The notes below the pieces were generated by a model that saw nothing but the letters and a program-made list of their open reading frames with translations, was not told the DNA's origin and ran no database searches. 64,000 bases of DNA from JAAELZ01 sp965237485 (GTDB lineage: Bacteria > Pseudomonadota > Gammaproteobacteria > Arenicellales > Poriferihabitantaceae), in the NCBI GenBank assembly GCA_965237485.1, contig CBDEFQ010000009.1:310001-374000 (forward strand). The letters run 5' to 3'. Numbering within the stretch: position 1 is the first letter of the stretch; every line of letters begins with the position of its first letter. Of the stretch, positions 53,812 through 62,160 are shown piece after piece. The position numbers and the translations under genes were made by a program.

Positions 53812-55580
53812 TTTCTTACTACTCAAAAGCGGCTACAAGGTTAATTGTACTTAGCCTGCTATTGATCAATCAAATGGCCTTGGCTGGGTTGACTGCTACA
53901 GTCAATAAAAATACCTTCTCGCTAGGTGAGACCATTGCGCTAACGCTGCATGGTGACAAGGACACAGCGTTTAAAAACATGGATTTTTCACCCTTAAATA
54001 GCAGCTTCGAAATCTTGCATCGCAGTAATGAACGACGCGTATCTATCGTAAACGGTCAATCGCAAGAAACTGTAAAGCTCAATTTATTGATGCGTCCTAA
54101 AGAGTATGGGAGATTGATGATACCCAGTCTAAAAGCAGATAATGAAGCCACCCCCGCCATTCAAATTCAAGTGAACAAAGGGGCAGCGCAAACTAACAGC
54201 GAGCAAGCTGTAACTATTGAATCACAGTGGCTAAAACAAGGGCCGGCTTATGTGCAGTCACAAATGACGCTCAAGATTAAAATCCGCCACGATGGGAGAT
54301 TACAAAAAGGGCAATTGGACTCACCCACTATTAAGGACGCGATGGTCAACACATTAGGGGCAGATACTACTTATCAAGAAAGCATTGACGGTAAAACGTG
54401 GCAGGTAATTGAACGCCACTTTGCGGTGACACCGTTAAAGAGCGGCGATTTAGCGGTGCCACCTCTTCGTTTTCAAGGGCAAATCAGCAGGAGGCTCAAT
54501 AACAATAATCGCTCGCTGAACAGCTACTTCGAACCTTTTTTTGGTCAAAGCGTAGATCTGCAAACCTCTAGCCTCAAGCGTACTATTCTGCCGCCCGCTG
54601 CACAATTCACCGGCACTACGTGGCTCCCCGCCAAGTCATTGCAACTGTCCCTAAAACCACTGGACAGCAATCAGTTTTCGGTTGGCGACCCCGTTAATCT
54701 TAAAATCGATATAGATGCCGTTGGATTATTGGCCGAGCAACTACCGGGGATACAAATGGAAAAACTACCCAGCACTGTAGGGATTTACCCAGATAACCCC
54801 GTGCTGAGTAATCAATCCGACAACAACAATATTCGCGGCAAGCTCAGCCTAGATTTAGTGCTTATCCCAGCCGAAGCAGGTGAAATACAGTTACCCGAAC
54901 TGTCGGTTGTGTGGTGGAACATCGATACCCAAAAACAAGAGGTCGCTACCTTAGCGCTTCCAAAACTTACCGTGGCTAGCGTATCAGGCACAAGCACCCA
55001 GATTAACGGGGGCAACCTCGAGCCCGTAATCGAACCCAACCTTCACCTGAAAGCCGAAGCAAACAATCAAGTTTCGCCCGATGAGCAAAGCCCTGATATC
55101 AGCTCCACCGCTTCTTCTAGCACGCCATCATATTGGAAGTGGCTTGCGATTGGAGCATTACTTGGCTGGATAGCCACCGCCTACCTTGCTTTCTTCACTC
55201 GCAAGAATACGCAGCGGGCTAAGCCCAGCTCGGTTGTTACAGGCAACAACACCACTCACCAAAACGTAGTTAACCAAGTCAAACAATTTGCCTTAGCCAA
55301 TAACCCCAAAGGCACCTATGAAACCTTGCAAAAGCTCAGTAAACAATTTTGGCCCAAGTGCCAGTTAGTCGAAATGCACCACCAATTACAGAAGATGGGA
55401 GAACACGAAGCGAGTAAAAGCATCAAACAGCTTAGTCAACACCTGTACTCCGAGCGTACAATTGGCTGGGATGGCACGCAAAGTTGGGCTAGCCTTGAGG
55501 GCGCGTTAGCAAAAATCATCCAACAGCACACCCGGGCACAACCACAAACGGCACAGTTAAAACCACTTTATCCAGCTTAA
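53808..55580 (+). CDS. batD: BatD-family protein
   Basis: 590 residues. A signal peptide (LIVLSLLLINQMALA) is followed by beta-sandwich domains (NKNTFSLGETIALTLHG, DKNTA-type repeats) and a single membrane helix near residue 445 (YWKWLAIGALLGWIATAYL). A cytoplasmic C-terminal helical part ends the protein. This is the BatD layout, closing the MoxR/Bat operon. Confidence 0.9.
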   Translation: MISYYSKAATRLIVLSLLLINQMALAGLTATVNKNTFSLGETIALTLHGDKDTAFKNMDFSPLNSSFEILHRSNERRVSIVNGQSQETVKLNLLMRPKEYGRLMIPSLKADNEATPAIQIQVNKGAAQTNSEQAVTIESQWLKQGPAYVQSQMTLKIKIRHDGRLQKGQLDSPTIKDAMVNTLGADTTYQESIDGKTWQVIERHFAVTPLKSGDLAVPPLRFQGQISRRLNNNNRSLNSYFEPFFGQSVDLQTSSLKRTILPPAAQFTGTTWLPAKSLQLSLKPLDSNQFSVGDPVNLKIDIDAVGLLAEQLPGIQMEKLPSTVGIYPDNPVLSNQSDNNNIRGKLSLDLVLIPAEAGEIQLPELSVVWWNIDTQKQEVATLALPKLTVASVSGTSTQINGGNLEPVIEPNLHLKAEANNQVSPDEQSPDISSTASSSTPSYWKWLAIGALLGWIATAYLAFFTRKNTQRAKPSSVVTGNNTTHQNVVNQVKQFALANNPKGTYETLQKLSKQFWPKCQLVEMHHQLQKMGEHEASKSIKQLSQHLYSERTIGWDGTQSWASLEGALAKIIQQHTRAQPQTAQLKPLYPA

Positions 55581-55622
55581 GTTGTAAAGCTCTGGGCTGA
55601 TCTAACAAAATCATCTATTCAG

Positions 55623-55901
55623 TTAGGCGACTTTCTGAATGTCAGAATAATCAGCGTCATCCAATTGCCAAAGGTCAAAATCAGACTGCATATTAAGCCA
55701 CATTTCTGCGCCTGACCCTGTAATGGCTTCAATGCGCTTAGCTACATCAGGGGTTATTGATGCTTTAGCATTAGCAATATTAGATAGGTGTTTGCGCGTA
55801 ATACCCATCTTGCTTGCAGCTTCAGTAATGCTAATTCTTATGGGCTTAAGCCAAGACTCGTTTAACACTTCTCCGGGGTGGGGTGGGTTATGCATCTTCA
55901 T
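55623..55901 (-). CDS. higA: HigA-type antitoxin (XRE family)
   Basis: 92 residues. The N-terminus NPPHPGEVLNESWLKPI is the HigA/VapI signature, and a helix-turn-helix follows (ITEAASKMGITRKHLSNIANA). It neutralises the toxin and represses the operon. It is the second gene, its ATG overlapping the higB stop by one base, as in the higBA toxin-first order. Confidence 0.93.
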   Translation of the reverse strand: MKMHNPPHPGEVLNESWLKPIRISITEAASKMGITRKHLSNIANAKASITPDVAKRIEAITGSGAEMWLNMQSDFDLWQLDDADYSDIQKVA

Positions 55902-56179
55902 TAGTGGTAATCCTCGTAATTAACAATTTCAGTGTCGCCATTTTCAAAAGTGAAGGTGACGCGCCAGTTAGCTTGAACCGTCATAGCCCAAACGCCTTTG
56001 CGATTGTACTTCAAAGGGTGCAAACGAAACTCAGGAGCGCTCAAATCTTCAATCTTTCTCGCACGATTAAGTTGAGCCAAAAGGCGACGTAGCTTCGCTT
56101 CATGCTTTGCCTGAATACCAGCGGTTGAACCAGTTAGGTAAAACTTATTTAAACCCTTATGCTTGAAGCTCTTTATCAT
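55901..56179 (-). CDS. higB: HigB-type toxin (RelE superfamily)
   Basis: 92 residues. IKSFKHKGLNKFYLTGSTAG at the start, FRLHPLKYNRKGVWAMTV and the C-terminal WRVTFTFENGDTEIVNYEDYH are typical of HigB/RelE ribosome-dependent mRNA interferases. It precedes higA. The start codon lies only about 5 bases after a TACACT -10 candidate, so the transcript could be nearly leaderless. Confidence 0.93.
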   Translation of the reverse strand: MIKSFKHKGLNKFYLTGSTAGIQAKHEAKLRRLLAQLNRARKIEDLSAPEFRLHPLKYNRKGVWAMTVQANWRVTFTFENGDTEIVNYEDYH

Positions 56180-56180
56180 G

Positions 56181-56217
56181 GGTTAGTGTAACCTAAAAGG
56201 TTGCGCCAATGCAACCT
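56181..56217 (-). promoter_or_regulatory. higBA promoter and operator
   Basis: Minus strand: TTGCAT and TACACT hexamers with 18-bp spacing are a promoter candidate. Two inverted repeats overlap it: GGTTA-GTG-TAACC (56181-56193) and AGGTTG/CAACCT (56198-56217). Joining across the IS at its CCTAC duplication yields a third palindrome, GCAACCTA-C-TAGGTTGC. HigA is the expected repressor. Confidence 0.6.
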
Positions 56218-56386
56218 ACAGTCTTGTCCAACATGAAATGATACTGAGCGAAGGGACTGATTCTAATCGGAAATGATACCGAACTAATCTAATTTCTGTT
56301 CATGATGGTGAATGAATACCATTATGAATGACCACCATATAGATACCCTTGATAAGCGGCAATTTTCAGGGTAGTTGCACATTTTC

Positions 56387-57454
56387 CTACGCAGCCAATA
56401 ATACTTCTTTTTGTGGGTTCAGCGCAACCGCACCACAAGGCCGCCAATTTCGGGTTTGGCCAGACCACCGATTAGGTTTTGCTGCTTTAGCTTCCTGATA
56501 AACAACTTCTCGTTTTGCTAATAGGGCACTATCTTCACCGCGATAACGCTGGCCAGGTGTAACGTAGCGTATAGCACTGTGACGATGTTCTTCGTTATAC
56601 CATTGCATAAACTTACCCACCCATTGGCGGGCGGCCTCTAAGCTATCGAAGCCTTGAGAAGGCCACGCAGGGCAATACTTTACCGTTCTAAACATGGATT
56701 CAATATAAGCGTTGTCATTGCTTACTCTTGGCCTTGAGCAAGAGGGCTTTATTCCTAATGCTTCTAACTTCGCTCTCATTGTGAACGATTTCATTGGGCT
56801 GCCATTATCACTGTGTAAGACTGGCATGCCATCGCAGCCAGCCACTTTTAGAGCCGCCTGAGACATCAACTGCGCACCTAATTCACCGCTTTCAACAGGA
56901 TGTACTTCCCAGTGAACGCCATAGCGACTGTAAAGGTCTTCTACCATGTACAGGTAATAATGCTTGCCAATAGTACGCGTCGCCAAATAGGTGATATCCC
57001 ACATCCACACAGCATTAGGTTTTAGCACTATATGAGTATCGGGTGTTCGGGACTGCTTTTGTTTGGCGCGGCCGCGGTGCTTCAATTGCCCATGCGCCTT
57101 GAGAACTCGATAAAAGCTAGACTCGCTGGCCACATAAATACCTTTGTCAGCCAACTGCGGTACTATTTGCGACGGCGGCAAATGATTGTATGCCGATTCA
57201 TTACATATCGATAAAATGTGTTGCTGCTCTTGCTCGCTTAGTTTATTGCCAGGGACTGGCTTTTCTACCAAAGGACGTTGATCACTGCGGATACTATCTT
57301 CTCCTTTTGGCTTCCAACGTCTAAGCGTAGACTCGGCAAGGCCAACCAACTCACAAGCACTTGAACGCTTTGAACCTGCGTCTACTGCTTCATTAACATC
57401 ATTGATTACTTTAATGCGCGTCTGAGTCGTAATCATACTTTCTCGTCCTCCCAA
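56387..57454 (-). CDS. IS3-family transposase OrfB
   Basis: 355 residues with an HTH_21-like region and integrase core. DDE residues are D in WMWDITYLATR, D in VLHSDNGSPMKS and E in DNAYIESMFRTVKYCPAWP. It overlaps orfA by 22 bp in a different frame, the arrangement used for programmed -1 frameshifting to make OrfAB. The C-terminus includes WYNEEHRHSAIRYVTPGQR, typical of the family. Confidence 0.9.
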   Translation of the reverse strand: MGGRESMITTQTRIKVINDVNEAVDAGSKRSSACELVGLAESTLRRWKPKGEDSIRSDQRPLVEKPVPGNKLSEQEQQHILSICNESAYNHLPPSQIVPQLADKGIYVASESSFYRVLKAHGQLKHRGRAKQKQSRTPDTHIVLKPNAVWMWDITYLATRTIGKHYYLYMVEDLYSRYGVHWEVHPVESGELGAQLMSQAALKVAGCDGMPVLHSDNGSPMKSFTMRAKLEALGIKPSCSRPRVSNDNAYIESMFRTVKYCPAWPSQGFDSLEAARQWVGKFMQWYNEEHRHSAIRYVTPGQRYRGEDSALLAKREVVYQEAKAAKPNRWSGQTRNWRPCGAVALNPQKEVLLAA

Positions 57455-57924
57455 AGCGCCTGAAACTTTTTTTGTAATACTAATAATGCGGCCGTTTCAG
57501 CCAAGGCTTTATCTTTGCGGCGCAGCTGGGTTTCTAGCTTCTTCTTGTCTTTTTTTAACGCACGTATTTCATCGCGCGCAACTTTAGGGCTAATGAGAGC
57601 CTCATCAACACCATTAATACAAGCTTCTCGCCATTGCGTTATTTGAGTAGGGTATAGGCCTTTCTCTCGGCAATACGCAGATAATTCTTGTTCATTCATC
57701 GCAGCAGTTTCAAGAACTACGGTGAACTTAGTTTGGCAATCCCACTGATTAGATGAATCACTATTAGGCATTAAAACTCCTGATCGTCTGGCTTTATTTC
57801 GCCAATCATACAAGGTTTGAACACTGATTCCTTCTTCTCTAGATATTTCTGCGAAGGACTGACTATTTGATGATAATAATTTAGATAAAACAGCTTCTCT
57901 TCGTTCTACGCTATATTTCGGCAT
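57433..57924 (-). CDS. IS3-family transposase OrfA
   Basis: 163 residues, longer than most OrfA. Two helix-turn-helix-like units are visible (SFAEISREEGISVQTLYDWR and a second around ELSAYCREKGLYPTQITQWR), followed by a charged leucine-zipper-like coiled coil (EIRALKKDKKKLETQLRRKD). It binds the IS ends. Confidence 0.88.
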   Translation of the reverse strand: MPKYSVERREAVLSKLLSSNSQSFAEISREEGISVQTLYDWRNKARRSGVLMPNSDSSNQWDCQTKFTVVLETAAMNEQELSAYCREKGLYPTQITQWREACINGVDEALISPKVARDEIRALKKDKKKLETQLRRKDKALAETAALLVLQKKFQALWEDEKV

Positions 57925-57958
57925 GAGTATTTCTCCGCCGCCCCTTGTGAATTAAAAT

Positions 57959-59185
57959 GTGTGCAACTACCCTGACGTCTGGGGTAAGGCACGCTTGTTG
58001 CTACAAGGCACTGATGAAATCGATCTGGCAATCGACGGTAAACGCAATCGCTATGATTTCATCAAACGCACCTTAATGCGTTTCAAATACAGCAAACTGG
58101 GTCGAGCCGATAAGGGTCTTGTGCTGCGTTATATCACACGCATCAGCGGTTACTCTTATGTGCAAGTGAAACGCCTGGCTGCCAGCTATCTCAAGCACGG
58201 TAGAATCCAGTGGCGACATCGTGCCACAAGGGGCTTTGCTAGACGCTATAGCAATCAAGACATTAAGCTTCTAGCAGATATGGATGAACTCCACGGTACG
58301 TTATCAGGCCATGCCACTAGGAAACTCTGTGAGCGCGCCTTAGTTGTCTATGAGCAAACTGAGTATGCCAACCTGGCACCTATCTCGGTTTCTCATCTAT
58401 ACAATCTACGCCGATCTAAACCCTACCAGAACAATCGCCGTCACTTTGAAAAGACACATTCCAAGCCTTCTTCTATCGGCCAAAGACGTAAGCCACAGCC
58501 AGAAGGTCAACCTGGCTATAGCCGTGTAGATACAGTGCATCAGGGCGATAAGGACAAGGTTAAAGGGGTCTATCATATCAACGCCGTTGATGAGATCACC
58601 CCGTTTGAAGTCGTGTCTTCTACACAGAAAATATCAGAGCCATTCTTGATGCCTATTCTCACTCAAATGCTAGAGCAATTCCCCTTTGTGATTAAAGGCT
58701 TTCATGCCGATAATGGCAGTGAATACATTAACCAATCGGTGGTGCGATTGTTGAATAAGCTATTAATCGAGTTGACCCAATCCAGGGCTAGACACCGTAA
58801 CGACCATGCCTTAGTTGAGTGCAACAATGGGGCCATCGTGCGCAAGCATCTTGGCTTCATGCATATCCCGCAAAAATATGCGCCTGAGATTAATCAATTT
58901 GCCACCGACTTTCTTAACCCTTATTTGAATTATCACCGACCTTGTTTCTTCCCACAGACCAGCACTAACAACAAAGGAAAACAAGTCAAAACCTATCCAT
59001 ATCGAAACATGATGACGCCTTATGAAAAACTCAAATCGTTGACCAATGCACAGTCATATCTTAAAACTCACATCTTGTTTACAATGCTTGACGATATCGT
59101 TTATCAGATGACTGATAATGAGGTAGCAAAACAACTCAATGAGGAAAAAACTAAACTCTTTAAAAACATCTTTGAACAGAAATGA
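57959..59185 (+). CDS. Transposase of the split IS copy, with start supplied by the IS3 end
   Basis: The first 13 native codons were separated by the IS3 insertion. A GTG at 57959 inside the IS3 terminus, followed by MCNYPDVWG, continues in frame into KARLLLQGTDEIDL. The remaining 399 residues match the 1000-2241 transposase with few changes, and all catalytic residues are kept. It may still be expressible if translation starts there; otherwise it is a 5'-truncated pseudogene. Confidence 0.8.
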   Translation: MCNYPDVWGKARLLLQGTDEIDLAIDGKRNRYDFIKRTLMRFKYSKLGRADKGLVLRYITRISGYSYVQVKRLAASYLKHGRIQWRHRATRGFARRYSNQDIKLLADMDELHGTLSGHATRKLCERALVVYEQTEYANLAPISVSHLYNLRRSKPYQNNRRHFEKTHSKPSSIGQRRKPQPEGQPGYSRVDTVHQGDKDKVKGVYHINAVDEITPFEVVSSTQKISEPFLMPILTQMLEQFPFVIKGFHADNGSEYINQSVVRLLNKLLIELTQSRARHRNDHALVECNNGAIVRKHLGFMHIPQKYAPEINQFATDFLNPYLNYHRPCFFPQTSTNNKGKQVKTYPYRNMMTPYEKLKSLTNAQSYLKTHILFTMLDDIVYQMTDNEVAKQLNEEKTKLFKNIFEQK

Positions 59186-59295
59186 CAATCAACTTCTCGG
59201 TATCATTCCTGTATTGGAATAGACTCCTACTAGGTTGCGTAAATTATGAAGCCTAACGTCTGGCTTTTTAGTTTTGTTCAAAGGGTCATCAGCCT

Positions 59296-59357
59296 TGTCA
59301 ATCAGCGTTTAAAACTGGACACCTGTCAGCGAGTAAAACTGAACAATTAAATACAAT
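59296..59357. repeat. Solo terminal end of an IS21-family element
   Basis: About 62 bp identical to the IS21 remnant end at 62161-62223. It includes two 24-bp-spaced repeats sharing AGCG and AAAACTG, typical transposase-binding repeats at IS21 ends. An IS5 element begins directly after it, so the rest of this IS21 copy was replaced or deleted. Confidence 0.7.
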
Positions 59358-60560
59358 GAGAGTGCAGCATAACTCATCGAGTATCTACATAATTTGTTAA
59401 AATTAGGCATGCAAAAACCATTCGCCACCCAACGAGATTTATTAGTATCAAGATCAGATTTGGATCATCCAATTCTGCATAGTCTTGATGATACAGAAGC
59501 ACTATTAGATTGGAGCGAAATAGAGACACTGCTTTCATCTATTTATGCTGGCACTACTGGCCGCCCTAGTTATCCATTACTTAGTTTGTTCCGCAGCTTG
59601 ATGCTGGGAATTTGGTATGAACTGTCGGATAGGGAGTTAGCACAGTGCTTATTTAGAGATTTATTGTTTCGTAAGTTTTGCCGCTTTGAGTTAGGCGGCG
59701 ATGTACCTGAAGCTTCGACCCTTGGGTGCTTTCGTAACCAGTTAATGGAGCACGAACTGTGGGGTCGCTTGCTAGGTGAGATCAATCGTCAACTTGAAGC
59801 GAAGAACATTATTATGAGCAAGGGGCGCATCAACATTATAGATGCAACACCTATAGAAGCGGCTCGTTCTGGAAATGGTAACGGCAAAGACGGGACGCCT
59901 AAGCGAGACCCTGAAGCGAGCTGGCATGTCAAAAATGACAGCCGAGGTCGAAAGAAGTCTACCTATGGCTACTCAGTGCATACGGGAGTTGATGAGGATG
60001 GGTTTGTTCAGCACCAGAATGTGACGCCAGGGCATGTTCATGACAGCCAACTGCGCGATGAATTGCTGTTGGGCGATGAGACTGCCCTATATGCTGATGC
60101 GGCGTATAGTTCTGAGGAGACGCGAGATAAACTGGAGCAACTTGGAATTGATGATCAGGTTCAACGCAAGGGCTATCGAGGTAATCCGTTGTCAGATGCA
60201 GACCGTACCCGTAATGCAGTTATTGCGGTAACGCGAGCAGGTGGCGAACGGCTCTTTGCGACTTACAAGCAGCATTATGGTTTAGCTCGCACTCGGTTCA
60301 TGGGGCTAGCGAAGAACCAGACTGTTTACGGCCTAGCGGCGATGGCAGCGAATATCCGTAAAGGTGCTAAGTTCTTAAGCTTGTATGGCTTGCCTGATTG
60401 GCACTATGCTGGATAGTTGTGCCTTTAATATGGCTTAGGTGCTCGAATTGATAAAATAGTGACTAAATGATGATCGAATACGCGAAACTGGGCAAATATA
60501 GCTCAAAAAATGAGTGCTTCGAAAATATCAAACTAAAATCGTGAGTTACGCTGCGCTCTC
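59358..60560 (+). mobile_element. IS5-family element (1203 bp) truncating a methyltransferase gene
   Basis: Terminal inverted repeats GAGAGTGCAGCATAACTCA and GAGAGCGCAGCGTAACTCA (three mismatches) at both ends. No clear direct repeat flanks it (CAAT left, AAAG right). Its left end abuts an IS21 end and its right end replaces the 3' part of an EcoRI-type methyltransferase gene, so a deletion accompanied or followed insertion. Confidence 0.88.
59409..60416 (+). CDS. IS5-family transposase
   Basis: 335 residues from the ATG at 59409 (MQKPFATQRDLL); a TTG at 59394 is also possible. DDE residues are D in INIIDATPIEAA, D in ALYADAAYSS and E in GGERLFATYKQHYG. The block RTRFMGLAKNQT completes the family pattern. 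It is distinct from the 43534-44514 transposase. Confidence 0.9.
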   Translation: MQKPFATQRDLLVSRSDLDHPILHSLDDTEALLDWSEIETLLSSIYAGTTGRPSYPLLSLFRSLMLGIWYELSDRELAQCLFRDLLFRKFCRFELGGDVPEASTLGCFRNQLMEHELWGRLLGEINRQLEAKNIIMSKGRINIIDATPIEAARSGNGNGKDGTPKRDPEASWHVKNDSRGRKKSTYGYSVHTGVDEDGFVQHQNVTPGHVHDSQLRDELLLGDETALYADAAYSSEETRDKLEQLGIDDQVQRKGYRGNPLSDADRTRNAVIAVTRAGGERLFATYKQHYGLARTRFMGLAKNQTVYGLAAMAANIRKGAKFLSLYGLPDWHYAG

Positions 60561-61284
60561 AAAGTATTAAATCTTCATGTCGCTTGGTTGTATCCATGTT
60601 CGTGTACCACGTAATGCTCCCCTTACTAAAATATTTAATTCCATCTACAATTTTTTTCCTTGATTCTGTCTTTATATCGTAATCATCGGGCACTTGAAAC
60701 CATTTAGTACCCCCGTTATCGTTGCCCAACCACATTTTATCGTCTTTAATCAGTTTAAATATTTCTTTATACGTTATGGCGTTTTGGTCTCCTATAATTA
60801 AAAATATTTTCTCATGCTCAATTAGCTGAGCTACATATTCTCTAAACAAAGAAAATGGTGGATTGGTTACCACAATATCAGCTTGCCTTAACAGAGCTAT
60901 ACATTCTTCGCTTCTAAAATCCCCATCACCTTTTAGATGCTTTATCCCAATTTCTTCAGGGTTAGGTACGCCATCACCATTCTTATCACCATCGTATTCC
61001 AAATAGATAGCTTGTGATGCTTCGTTTTTACTAAAAGCTTCCATGTCATCATTTTTATAGCAAGTAGCAATTAGCTTTTTCAAACCCAGCTTTTCAAAAT
61101 TGTATGAAAAATAATGGAAAAAGTTGCTTATTCTTGGATCATCGCAATTACAGTAAACAACCTTACCATGAAAGTTTTTTTTATAGCTTTTTAACTCTTT
61201 TTCAATGTCTGTAAGCTGTGTATAAAACTCGTCTTTTTTAAATGATTTTGCTTTATGTAAATTACTGTTAAGTGAATCGCCCAT
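60559..61284 (-). pseudogene. EcoRI-type adenine-specific DNA methyltransferase, 3' end lost to an IS5 element
   Basis: 241 residues remain. The N-terminus KKDEFYTQLTDIEKELKSYK and VVYCNCDDPRISNFFHYF, with the catalytic motif VVTNPPFSLFREYV and the block TYKEIFKLIKDDKMWLG, match M.EcoRI-family adenine methyltransferases. Full members are about 100 residues longer and continue after TKRHEDLIL. Here the stop codon is made by the junction with the IS5 end at 60560. No endonuclease gene is adjacent, so it was probably an orphan or lost its partner. It starts 7 bp after parE. Confidence 0.85.
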
Positions 61285-61291
61285 TTATAAC

Positions 61292-61594
61292 TTAGTCCAA
61301 TATATTTTTTGTATCTCGTTTTCCATGTAGCACACGGTAAACCTCTAGCGTATCGCCTTGCAACTGATAAAAGATTTGATACACAGGATATTGCCCCGCA
61401 GGGAAAAATAAAACACCTTCTATTGCCTGTAATGCTTTCGTACCAATGTTTGGATTTTCCGCCAGCACTTCCACTATCACCCTTTCTATTTCATCGACAA
61501 CTTTATTGGCTATTGTTGCCCCTGCGTTATCAACCAAATAGTCAGCTATCTCGGCAAGGTCTCTTGTCGATAGCTCCGAATAAGCAACCTGCAT
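61292..61594 (-). CDS. parE: ParE-type toxin
   Basis: 100 residues of ParE/RelE fold: AYSELSTRDLAEIADYLVDN at the start, PNIGTKAL, FFPAGQYPVYQIFYQ and VYRVLHGKRDTKNIL at the end. It starts one base after the parD stop, the standard antitoxin-first parDE order. ParE toxins usually poison DNA gyrase. Confidence 0.92.
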   Translation of the reverse strand: MQVAYSELSTRDLAEIADYLVDNAGATIANKVVDEIERVIVEVLAENPNIGTKALQAIEGVLFFPAGQYPVYQIFYQLQGDTLEVYRVLHGKRDTKNILD

Positions 61595-61595
61595 A

Positions 61596-61850
61596 TTATG
61601 AGGACTTACGCTTTATACGATTTCTAATTTCTGAAAATATTTGCTCGGTTGTCTTATTAGACATACCAGAATCTATTCCCTCTTGAATTAACCTAGCTAA
61701 CTCTAGTTGTTCATCTTGCTTTGATAAATCCTCTCGCACAAGATGGCGAACGTAATCACTAGGCGTACTAAAATCACCTTTCGTAATTCGGCTTTGTATT
61801 TTTTCCTTTAACTGTTCAGGTAAGGAAATATTCATCGTTGTTGTACTCAT
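61596..61850 (-). CDS. parD: ParD-type antitoxin
   Basis: 84 residues. A ribbon-helix-helix N-terminus (TTTMNISLPEQLKEKIQSRI, then FSTPSDYVRHLVRED) is followed by a flexible toxin-binding tail. It represses its own operon and neutralises ParE. Confidence 0.92.
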   Translation of the reverse strand: MSTTTMNISLPEQLKEKIQSRITKGDFSTPSDYVRHLVREDLSKQDEQLELARLIQEGIDSGMSNKTTEQIFSEIRNRIKRKSS

Positions 61851-61889
61851 ATAGTCATCTTACCAAATTGGCAATATTTGTCAATTATT
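61851..61889 (-). promoter_or_regulatory. parDE promoter and operator
   Basis: Minus strand: TTGACA (61879-61884) and TAAGAT (61857-61862) with 16-bp spacing. The palindrome CCAAATTGG (61863-61871) lies between them and is a likely ParD site. The IS end begins at 61890, just upstream of the -35 box. Confidence 0.6.
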
Positions 61890-62058
61890 AGTCTTGTCCA
61901 ACATGAAATGATACTGAGCGAAGGGACTGATTCTAATCGGAAATGATACCGAACTAATCTAATTTCTGTTCATGATGGTGAATGAATACCATTATGAATG
62001 ACCACCATATAGATACCCTTGATAAGGCACGCTTGTTTCTACAAGGCACTGATGAAAT
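61890..62058 (+). mobile_element. 169-bp left-end fragment of the 1374-bp IS
   Basis: Identical in layout to the first 169 bp of the 56220 copy, from AGTCTTGTCC to GATGAAAT, including the start of the transposase. It then changes abruptly into a REP/RAYT fragment. The other end and the target duplication are missing. Confidence 0.9.
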
Positions 62059-62062
62059 GGTC

Positions 62063-62086
62063 AAAAGGGGTCAGACCCCTTTAAAG
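62063..62086. repeat. REP-like palindrome (second copy)
   Basis: Same 24-bp palindrome as at 3450-3473. Here it precedes the start of a RAYT gene fragment, its natural context. Confidence 0.7.
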
Positions 62087-62120
62087 AGAAAGAAATGACC
62101 TGTGCTGTTATACTCGCTTT

Positions 62121-62160
62121 ATGCCACGGAAGCCCCGATATTTTCTCCCTGAAATCCCTG
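62121..62160 (+). pseudogene. N-terminal fragment of a REP-associated tyrosine transposase (RAYT)
   Basis: An ATG at 62121 encodes MPRKPRYFLPEIP, the characteristic RAYT N-terminus (M-x-RKPR-x-x-LP-x-x-P). The frame is cut at 62160 by the IS21 end. All catalytic parts are missing. Confidence 0.65.

Larger units (their letters stand above)
56357..57984 (-). mobile_element. IS3-family element (1628 bp) with 4-bp TSD TAAG
   Basis: Ends share CAGGGTAGTTGCACA starting at the eleventh base from each terminus. TAAG direct repeats lie at 56353-56356 and 57985-57988; removing the element restores the uninterrupted IS sequence of the other copy. It carries orfA and orfB in overlapping frames. Confidence 0.93.
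56220..59225 (+). mobile_element. Second copy of the 1374-bp IS, split by an IS3 element; TSD CCTAC
   Basis: Left end AGTCTTGTCC at 56220 and right end GGAATAGACT at 59225, identical to the 960-2333 copy in opposite orientation. CCTAC direct repeats lie at 56215-56219 and 59226-59230. An IS3 element occupies 56357-57984. The insertion point lies inside a palindrome of the higBA control region. Confidence 0.93.
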
